Assembly (NCBI GenBank): GCA_002084385.1
Contig: NBLS01000002.1
Location: 1 to 16,110 of the forward strand
Length of the DNA stretch: 16,110 nt
Reading direction: 5' to 3'
From: Desulfobacteraceae bacterium 4572_19
Lineage (GTDB): Bacteria; Desulfobacterota; Desulfobacteria; Desulfobacterales; NBLS01
Shown piece by piece: positions 1 to 7,057 of this stretch. A program made the position numbers and the translations under genes. The notes below the pieces were generated by a model, which had not been told where the DNA came from, made no database searches, and worked only from the letters and a program-made list of their open reading frames with translations. The number at the start of each line of letters is the position of its first letter. The first letter of the stretch is position 1.

Positions 1-1
1 G

Positions 2-2380
2 TGGGCAATTGGTGATAAGGTCAGTGACACTGTAACCTACGCTCATGTACAACTTGGTTACATGACGATGTGGCATGACGCACAATTGATGGCTTATGAT
101 GCTAATCATGATAGTATTCCTTTTAATGACACAGTTAAAATTTATAAATATTCCAAATTTGCCACTCCTATCTATCAAACAATTATGGCACAACTTGGTT
201 TAGGGGATTACCATGCTGCACCATGGCCTAGAGGTTGGGCAAAATTGGTCAATAAGGCACGTAATGTCAAAAAAGGTCAAGGGGCATGGAAATACCTTCC
301 AACAAAGGCGATTGAAACTTATGTTGGGATGTCATGGGCAGGACCTGGTAAATCAGGTGAGGATAATGTAACACATCCTCAAGAACAAGGCATTAAGTCT
401 GAACCTGTTTATTATTCTCCTCTCAACTCAACATCGTGTGCAAGCTATCCTACTATTTCTCAAGGAGACGGAGTATATTCTAACACAATGGTCTTAGGTG
501 TCGGAAGTGAATCAACATGTGATCCAATTACCTTTACCATAAGCTACTATGATGCTAAGTATGACATCTATCGTCTAATGCGTCCTCTAGATGTTGTAAT
601 TGGTGAGCATCTAGTTAAGCCATCATTAACAGACCCCAAAATTGACGCAGGTACTATTGATGAAAAATTTAAAGCAGGTAGTTGTCTAGGGCTAGTTGAA
701 TCGTATGCTTGTTTTGCTAGCGGTATCTGTAATGTATATGAATATGCGGGGTCTGTTTTCACTCCACCTCTCTATTCAGTTTATAGTGATACTTTCCCTG
801 ACAATGGCTATGTTGGTTATACTCCCATTTATAGTTTAACAGACAGTTCCGAGAATCCTTCACGTTTAACTTCAAGGATTGACTTGAAGCAAGTCAGCCA
901 AATTGCAAGTGAGACTGAAGGATATGATTTGAATGCCCTTGAATTTTATGACATGGTTCGAGAGGCTATGACGGACACAGAAAAATACTGGATTGGAGAT
1001 CCTAAAAATATAATTATCATGCGGTTGATACACTGCCCCCCTGATAATCTTTGTGAATGTAATGGACATGCTGTATTGCCATTATGGGTATCTCCACCAA
1101 GTTCTGGCATCGTTGACATGTCTATTTATGACCCAAATGAACCACAGAATGATTCTGTGAAAGTATCCTTAAACTTAGTATCTGGGGTTTGGGAATATCA
1201 TCTTAGTAAGACTGACGTATGGACAGGAACGGAAATTAACTACCTTTACCTTGGTGATATGCCAGGTATGGGAGAAGTTATTGCTGATGTTTTGGATGAG
1301 GAAATTTATATTACAAATACGGGGCATCGGCATATGGCAAGAAAAACTACTAATGATATTGATGATGGGTTTACTTTTCTTTTAGAACAAGGTGATATGT
1401 CATCGGGATGGGAGAAAAAATCATCAGGTACAATTTGCCATCCAGGTAATGACAAATTTAATACTGTTAGTCAGTTTAACTCTGATACACGAAAGAGAAC
1501 GGTTGAACGAATAAAAATCAACACAGGGCACAGGCACATGGCTGTTAAGGAATCAGAGCAAAATGATTACATAGTAACACTTGCAGATGGAGACTTAATT
1601 GTAAACGACACGCTTGGTACCACCATCATGGGAGGTAAGACATTATTTATCTTTGATGCTAAAAATGGAGTTGATACAAACTACTCTATTGAATTTGATG
1701 AGCCATTGAATACATTTGACATTCGAGTCAATAAACCTTATGAAAATGGAAACCCTGGCATTGGAACATTCTCCGCTATGCTGTGTAGGGAAACAGATGA
1801 TGGTAGTGCTACACGCTGTGCAGCAATTAACCATACTGGTATTATCAGTGGTGAAGTAGCTACTATTCGTGTCTTGGATGGAGCTAATGCCTTTGAATTT
1901 GATAATGCACAAGGCATGACCAAAACTTATCAACTTAAACTGCTTGAGGTAGGTAATCTTGGCGTAAGCGAGGTTGATTATCCAAGTCAAATTATTGATA
2001 GTGGTCATAAGCACCAAATCACAGCTTATCGCTGGAGCGATTTGGAAGATCACAGTGTCTTCTTAAATATCTTTGATGGAAAAAGTTTGCAAATTCAAGA
2101 TGAATTGCAACAAGCAAAGATGTTGAATGATAAGATTGAAACCAATATTGAATTTATCAGAGCAAGTTATGTGTATACACCCGATGAACATCTGGTCAAT
2201 GGAATGTATGACATAACAAGTACAACCTATATTTATCCTGATACTTTGATTACACTTGATGCAGTTCGCCCTTCTTCTTTCATTGCCAATACATGGATAA
2301 ATACAACATCGTTTGTATTGGATGTAATAACAAATGTGGTGCCAATAGATGATGAAGGTTGGTTGTCTGAGTCCAGATAA
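2..2380 (+). CDS. Giant extracellular/surface protein, central part (5' end outside window, 3' end frameshifted)
   Basis: The reading frame is open to the left edge: 20 codons precede the first ATG at 62, and no signal peptide follows that ATG. The true start therefore lies outside the window. The visible part is about 792 residues, rich in Asp, Asn, Thr, Tyr and Gly, with scattered Cys and no membrane segment, as in secreted beta-rich proteins. I recognise no catalytic family. Three Gly-His-Arg/Lys-His motifs (codons at 1322-1333, 1526-1537 and 2003-2014) are each preceded by Asn-Thr or Asp-Ser. The first two are followed about 20 residues later by Gly-Asp, the third by a Phe-Asp-Gly. They look like the starts of a repeated module. 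A Cys-Glu-Cys-Asn-Gly-His cluster lies near 1050-1067. The frame stops at 2380 inside what looks like an uninterrupted domain that continues in another frame from 2349, so this is probably the first half of one broken gene. Confidence 0.75.
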   Translation, partial: WAIGDKVSDTVTYAHVQLGYMTMWHDAQLMAYDANHDSIPFNDTVKIYKYSKFATPIYQTIMAQLGLGDYHAAPWPRGWAKLVNKARNVKKGQGAWKYLPTKAIETYVGMSWAGPGKSGEDNVTHPQEQGIKSEPVYYSPLNSTSCASYPTISQGDGVYSNTMVLGVGSESTCDPITFTISYYDAKYDIYRLMRPLDVVIGEHLVKPSLTDPKIDAGTIDEKFKAGSCLGLVESYACFASGICNVYEYAGSVFTPPLYSVYSDTFPDNGYVGYTPIYSLTDSSENPSRLTSRIDLKQVSQIASETEGYDLNALEFYDMVREAMTDTEKYWIGDPKNIIIMRLIHCPPDNLCECNGHAVLPLWVSPPSSGIVDMSIYDPNEPQNDSVKVSLNLVSGVWEYHLSKTDVWTGTEINYLYLGDMPGMGEVIADVLDEEIYITNTGHRHMARKTTNDIDDGFTFLLEQGDMSSGWEKKSSGTICHPGNDKFNTVSQFNSDTRKRTVERIKINTGHRHMAVKESEQNDYIVTLADGDLIVNDTLGTTIMGGKTLFIFDAKNGVDTNYSIEFDEPLNTFDIRVNKPYENGNPGIGTFSAMLCRETDDGSATRCAAINHTGIISGEVATIRVLDGANAFEFDNAQGMTKTYQLKLLEVGNLGVSEVDYPSQIIDSGHKHQITAYRWSDLEDHSVFLNIFDGKSLQIQDELQQAKMLNDKIETNIEFIRASYVYTPDEHLVNGMYDITSTTYIYPDTLITLDAVRPSSFIANTWINTTSFVLDVITNVVPIDDEGWLSESR

Positions 2381-2383
2381 ACA
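2349..2383 (+). other. Apparent +1 frameshift junction between the two halves of the surface-protein gene
   Basis: Two long open frames overlap by 32 nt. If one base is skipped between about 2367 and 2376, the product reads ...Asp-Glu-Gly-Trp-Leu-Ser-Pro-Asp-Lys-Gln..., joining two beta-rich regions smoothly. No long homopolymer is present, only a GGTT-GGTT duplication. No ribosome binding site supports reinitiation at 2349. A sequencing or assembly indel, a real disabling mutation and programmed frameshifting cannot be told apart from one sequence; the first two are simplest. Confidence 0.55.
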
Positions 2384-5300
2384 AAAAGAAATTGAACTGG
2401 ATAAAGATGGAAATGATATAATAGAATCTGGGCAACAGTATCTTGTTAAGCCATTTACTTTGCCGTATACCGATGGCATGTATGTTTTTGCCTATCTTAC
2501 AGAAATACGTCAAGGTGATATGGAAACCATCAATTTTAAGGTGCTTAAGGTCATTACCCAAACACCTAAAGCAACTATTCATCTTACAGGTGAGCAGCTA
2601 GATGGAACATATACATCTGTTGTTTCAGTTAGTGTAACTGCTGAAAGTTATTTCAACGACATGTTTGCTGCTTCGCATAGAACAGAATGTCGTTTGAATC
2701 ATCAATCATGGCAACCTTATGAAGATGTTTTCACGGTTGGTTATAATCGTTTGAATACGGTAGAATGTCGTACAATTGATGCTGCCAACTACATCGGAGA
2801 CGTGGCAGAAGTTGAGTTTTATGTTGACCGAGAAGAATGGCATGGGCTTCGTGTTGGTATAACTGACCAAAGCGATAATACACGTGGTATTGCTTATAGT
2901 GTTATCTTTACTGAGCTGTTTGATGGAACAGATACACGTATAACACCTGATGGCATGTATCTCATTAATGCTAAACTAGATGGTAACTATACTACAACAG
3001 AAGTTTTATCACCAACACTGACAGCAATTGGTACACTTGCTTTACATCCTCGCAGAATTGCTATGGTAAAAAGTATGTACCTTGATGAAAGTAAATCATT
3101 GGAAAACAGGTGGGATAGTTTGGGGATTAAAAACGAGATTCAAATGTTCCTACCAACTGAAATTACACATACTGCTTTACTTGGTATAGATGTGTTATTG
3201 ATACCAGGTGGCTCACCACAAGGTTATCAAGATTTCTTAGATTCTCTCCATTCAGAGGCATTACCAGCAATTGAGACCTTCGTTCGTGATGGGGGGCGGT
3301 TAATTGCCTTTAATCATGGTGCTATGATTATAGAGGATGCTGGATTAGCAAGTAATGTGGTTGACCCCACACCATCTAATGAAGATGGTTATTTCCAATT
3401 CAATGACCCTAACCATTTCTTGGCAATGAACTCTATTGAAAATAAAGTATTCCATTCAGGTGAACCAACATTTACTCCAAATGGAACATTACAAGAAATT
3501 GCCTATTTCAACACTTCACATGTAAGTGCTATCGTTGGTGGAAAAATTGATGATGGTTATGTGTTGTTGATTAACGGTACATCACTTTATAAAACGGAAC
3601 ATTTCCCGCTGGTGTATAATGCCATTTTGTGGGCAGGGTTAGATAATACTGTTTTTGAGACGAAAGTTAATCAACGAATCAGCGGCTCGGTTAATCCCAA
3701 TGTTATTCCTGCTAACCGGGAAAGTACAACAGTTATCGATTCAACTTTTGAACCAATGCCTGGAATGACTCTTAAAGATGTACATGTACATTTCCAAGCT
3801 CAAGATGGTTTTGTCATTGAGCCTGTTTCACTACCCTGCAATGGTTCAGGTAATGAAGTAACATGTAACATTGGTAGTGTTATTACTCAACCTACTAATA
3901 TCAGTGTGACACTAAGAAGCACTACCACTGATTTTAATGCATCAGAAGTAGTGGTGGCTAAGAGTTGGGCTGAATATATTTATGAAAATGAATCATTCAC
4001 AACACCTATCAATCATGCCACTGTCATTCCAAGGATGAGTCCATCAGTTCGTGTTCTACAAGAATGTGATACAAAAATGGCTTACAATTTTAATGAAAGT
4101 GGTCAGGAACGTGTTTGTATCCTTCAAGTAGATAACCTTGAGCCTAGTAATGTTTATGGTTCAGTGTTTACAGTTGCCATCCCAGCTGGCGGGGTGTTCA
4201 TGGATCCTGTTACAGGTTTGCCTTACTTTAATGAACATAATAGATTATATATATATGAGACACTTGTTTCATTATCTGATAATCCATCACTCCCATTACC
4301 TGTTGGATTTTTTGACCCTGAACAGAATATAAATGTGTCTATGGTGAGAAGTGGACGTTACACTATTACTGTACCTTACTCCTATACCATTGGTGACTTT
4401 GATAAACCATCTTTTGGTGATGAATATAGTCCAACAGCTAGGGATGGTCTCTTTCCCTCACGGGATAAACTACTAACTCAGGTTAAGATTAAAAGGCACG
4501 GTAGTGATACGGTAGATATTGGTTTTCCATTGTTAGTATTACGCTTTGATTTCGGCGCAATTCCCGCCTTTAGTAAAAAGACAGTCACAAAACTTTTCAT
4601 AAAGGTTCAGGAGATTGGGCAAAGAGCTATATCATTTGCTAAATCGGTGCCACAAGATAATACGATTCAATTGACTGGTGCCTTAACCGATACCGATTAT
4701 TGTAGTGCTAGTAATCCAACTGATGGTTGTAGTGCTAGTATTTTAACCAACATTGGAGGAATAAAAGACTGGCCCAGTAATGTAACAATTACCAGTGATG
4801 TAACATCTTCCATGAGATATCGTGATGCTTGGTCAAATTATCACCAAGTAGATTTAGAAGACGGCTTACATTATGAAATATTCCCTGCTAGTCGTGGAAC
4901 TGCCGACCCAACGGGTGAGAGTGCTACACCATTGGAAGTTAATGTTGTTTATACTATGATAAATAATGGTCATTCTGCTTTAGTGTGGAATACCAATGAG
5001 CAAACGGCTACCTTTAATGTAGACGTTATCGTTAGTGATTCTAATTATACAAAGCCATATTCTGCTACCTTAGATATTGAATCATTTACAGGAATGGGTG
5101 GGTATGATGCTTATATAAAGAGTGTCGATACAAATAGTTCATCTGCTCAATGTGATACTGTTGCACAAGACGGATTTAACATGTCTCTAAAATGTAGTGG
5201 TGTTGAACCAAGTGATAGAATTTCCTTAGAAGTGGTTGCTAGGAATACAAGCACTGACCGACCTTATCAGGGACCTGTCCGCTTGATTGACAGCGTACTA

Positions 5301-6872
5301 TTAAAGTACACTTCATCTCCTAATAGTGAGAAGTCTAGTCTATACACCTTCAAGTCAAATCCAATTGTCCCATGGGCAGAGGCAGCCGATATTGAGTTTG
5401 AAGAGGTATGTTCACCAGGTCGCTTGGCAACCTATACAGCAACAAATGTTTATTGTATATGGCATGTTGAAGCACCCGGTCCACGTTATGATGTAGATGA
5501 TACTTCTATTCGTACCGAATCAGATGGTGAATTGCAGATAACTATTACCTCTGGTGGTCGTTATTATGGGCAATTTGTCTCAAATGACATTAGTAAGGGT
5601 GAAAGTCTTCGATTCTATATGGAGGTAGTTAATGATACTGGTAAAGTAATAACCAATTTCATGCCATCAATAGACATCATGGCTGATGCACCACCTATAG
5701 AAAAGCCATTTATACTAACCATGACTAGACCTCATGATGACCTATCACATAGGGAACGGTCAGTTATGAATGTCTCGTTGATTCCACCTGGTGGACGAGT
5801 AGTATGGCATTACGTCTTGACCGTACCTCATTACTTCCCTGATAGTTGGACAGGACGTGAATATGAGTTACCAATTAAGGCAACTTATAGTTATGTTGGT
5901 GATGATACTGTTAAGACACATCAATTACCAAGCCTTCACTTTGGAATTAAAGATAATGCAGGTCTGGTTAAGATAGTAGATAGCTTTGCTTATAATCCTA
6001 GTATTGTTGCTCGTTTTCCCAATAATATCGATATGTATAATATTATTGGTACTACCACAATATCAGATGGAAGAGTACTCAGTGCCAACGCACATGATGA
6101 CTTGATTACAGCAAATGATAATCGGGACTATGAGACTGCCAGAAATATTTTTGAGCATGAGCCTTATGCTTTGCTCGAAACTGGATTAACAGGCGGCAAT
6201 GATGAAATTCGTTGGGTTAAGATTACCTCTGGTATAGAGCAATTCCCCATTAGATATGAAGGTGGTTTTCTTACTGATTTGCACTTAGCATCTCAAATGA
6301 TAATGACTGCTACTAAACCTGGTATATTGCCGCAAGGTTTGGATATTTTGCCAAAACTTTTCTATCAAGATTATAATGGTCATGATCAATATGGAAATAC
6401 TATTCCTGCTAAAGTAGAGGCTTTCGGTACGGGTTTAGAGTACTCTGTTGAGGCTTCACCTATCAAGGCTGGCATTTTTCCTGCTGAGTGTAAACTCATT
6501 ACTGGCATGGAAAATAAAGAAGTCTTTACAGTAACAATTACTAATAAAAGTAATACACCAGTGGGTGATTTAGTAATTACACCAACTATCTTTATCGATA
6601 GTGAGATTGTGCCTGCCTTTGATGGCTATATCGGCGACTTGGGACAAAATTTATCTGTTTCAAAGGTGTTTACTGTAGTCACGACCCCAATGACAGACTT
6701 TGTAGGTCTTGAATATAACATTTTAGAAGGGGTGTACACTTCCTTTGAAAATCTGATTAACCCAGAGGAAAATATTAATCCATTCTTTGTAAAGCTACAA
6801 GTCTCCGACAGTATTACACGGGAGATTGCTTTACCGCCTGCTAGTCCAGGTGATACATGTTTTGACAAATAA
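2349..6872 (+). CDS. Giant extracellular/surface protein, C-terminal part, with an inactive GATase1-like domain
   Basis: This 1507-codon frame begins at an ATG-ATG that has no Shine-Dalgarno upstream and no signal peptide after it. It is most likely the +1-frame continuation of the preceding ORF rather than an independent gene. Residues about 235-436 read as a class I glutamine amidotransferase/DJ-1-PfpI-like fold: a strand ending Leu-Ile-Pro-Gly-Gly (about 284-288), then Asp-Gly-Gly-Arg-Leu-Ile-Ala-Phe-Asn-His-Gly (about 314-324). In active relatives the nucleophile is the Cys of a Cys-His-Gly motif; here that position is Asn322, so catalysis by this route is unlikely. The remaining ~1000 residues are beta-rich, Thr/Ser/Asp/Asn-rich and Pro-poor with a few Cys, resembling CARDB/DUF11-type adhesin modules without a confident family match. 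There is no C-terminal membrane anchor or sortase motif; the protein ends Thr-Cys-Phe-Asp-Lys. GC-rich hairpins follow the stop immediately. Confidence 0.75.
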   Translation: MMKVGCLSPDKQKEIELDKDGNDIIESGQQYLVKPFTLPYTDGMYVFAYLTEIRQGDMETINFKVLKVITQTPKATIHLTGEQLDGTYTSVVSVSVTAESYFNDMFAASHRTECRLNHQSWQPYEDVFTVGYNRLNTVECRTIDAANYIGDVAEVEFYVDREEWHGLRVGITDQSDNTRGIAYSVIFTELFDGTDTRITPDGMYLINAKLDGNYTTTEVLSPTLTAIGTLALHPRRIAMVKSMYLDESKSLENRWDSLGIKNEIQMFLPTEITHTALLGIDVLLIPGGSPQGYQDFLDSLHSEALPAIETFVRDGGRLIAFNHGAMIIEDAGLASNVVDPTPSNEDGYFQFNDPNHFLAMNSIENKVFHSGEPTFTPNGTLQEIAYFNTSHVSAIVGGKIDDGYVLLINGTSLYKTEHFPLVYNAILWAGLDNTVFETKVNQRISGSVNPNVIPANRESTTVIDSTFEPMPGMTLKDVHVHFQAQDGFVIEPVSLPCNGSGNEVTCNIGSVITQPTNISVTLRSTTTDFNASEVVVAKSWAEYIYENESFTTPINHATVIPRMSPSVRVLQECDTKMAYNFNESGQERVCILQVDNLEPSNVYGSVFTVAIPAGGVFMDPVTGLPYFNEHNRLYIYETLVSLSDNPSLPLPVGFFDPEQNINVSMVRSGRYTITVPYSYTIGDFDKPSFGDEYSPTARDGLFPSRDKLLTQVKIKRHGSDTVDIGFPLLVLRFDFGAIPAFSKKTVTKLFIKVQEIGQRAISFAKSVPQDNTIQLTGALTDTDYCSASNPTDGCSASILTNIGGIKDWPSNVTITSDVTSSMRYRDAWSNYHQVDLEDGLHYEIFPASRGTADPTGESATPLEVNVVYTMINNGHSALVWNTNEQTATFNVDVIVSDSNYTKPYSATLDIESFTGMGGYDAYIKSVDTNSSSAQCDTVAQDGFNMSLKCSGVEPSDRISLEVVARNTSTDRPYQGPVRLIDSVLLKYTSSPNSEKSSLYTFKSNPIVPWAEAADIEFEEVCSPGRLATYTATNVYCIWHVEAPGPRYDVDDTSIRTESDGELQITITSGGRYYGQFVSNDISKGESLRFYMEVVNDTGKVITNFMPSIDIMADAPPIEKPFILTMTRPHDDLSHRERSVMNVSLIPPGGRVVWHYVLTVPHYFPDSWTGREYELPIKATYSYVGDDTVKTHQLPSLHFGIKDNAGLVKIVDSFAYNPSIVARFPNNIDMYNIIGTTTISDGRVLSANAHDDLITANDNRDYETARNIFEHEPYALLETGLTGGNDEIRWVKITSGIEQFPIRYEGGFLTDLHLASQMIMTATKPGILPQGLDILPKLFYQDYNGHDQYGNTIPAKVEAFGTGLEYSVEASPIKAGIFPAECKLITGMENKEVFTVTITNKSNTPVGDLVITPTIFIDSEIVPAFDGYIGDLGQNLSVSKVFTVVTTPMTDFVGLEYNILEGVYTSFENLINPEENINPFFVKLQVSDSITREIALPPASPGDTCFDK

Positions 6873-6878
6873 ATTACG

Positions 6879-6906
6879 TAGGGGCGTACCCTTGTGGTCG
6901 CCCCTA
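6879..6906. repeat. GC-rich hairpin repeat unit 1 (TAGGGGCG/CGCCCCTA)
   Basis: An 8-bp perfect inverted repeat, TAGGGGCG (6879-6886) and CGCCCCTA (6899-6906), encloses a 12-nt loop. It lies 6 nt after the stop of the surface-protein gene and is far more GC-rich than its surroundings. Short dispersed palindromes of this sort are common between genes in Chloroflexota and cyanobacteria. It may form the 3' end structure of the upstream transcript, but there is no T-tract, so it is not a standard intrinsic terminator. Confidence 0.6.
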
Positions 6907-6917
6907 GATCACATTAT

Positions 6918-6952
6918 AGTAGGGGCATGCCATTTTGGCACGCCCTCCTACT
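6918..6952. repeat. GC-rich hairpin repeat unit 2
   Basis: AGTAGG (6918-6923) pairs with CCTACT (6947-6952). Inside, GGC-A-TGCC pairs with GGC-A-CGCC after a 2-nt bulge, using one G-U pair. The core AGTAGGGGC resembles unit 1, so this is probably a diverged second copy of the same dispersed element, 11 nt away. No T-tract follows. Confidence 0.5.
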
Positions 6953-6983
6953 TAGCAAGCAGTCAGAACGCAAAATTTAAGGC

Positions 6984-7027
6984 TATAGCATGATTTGCAT
7001 TATTGAATAAGAATCGTGCTATATACT
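6984..7027 (+). promoter_or_regulatory. Inverted repeat overlapping a candidate promoter of the STAND-CHAT operon
   Basis: TATAGCATGATT (6984-6995) and AATCGTGCTATA (7012-7023) form a 12-bp dyad with one mismatch (a G-U pair in RNA) around a 16-nt centre. The right arm contains TG-n-TATATA (7017-7025), a plausible extended -10. A TTGCAT at 6995-7000 could be a -35 box, but its 19-nt spacing is long. A repressor or activator bound to the dyad would cover the promoter. An RNA hairpin in the leader is an alternative only if transcription starts further upstream. The start codon lies 31 nt after this block. Confidence 0.4.
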
Positions 7028-7057
7028 TAAATTAGTGTTTAAAGGACAATAGTTTTT

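Noticed and set aside
568..2582. Several minus-strand frames of 60-138 codons opposite the surface-protein gene
   Set aside because: They overlap a long, well-behaved + strand frame, have low-complexity Cys/Ile-rich products and no ribosome binding sites.
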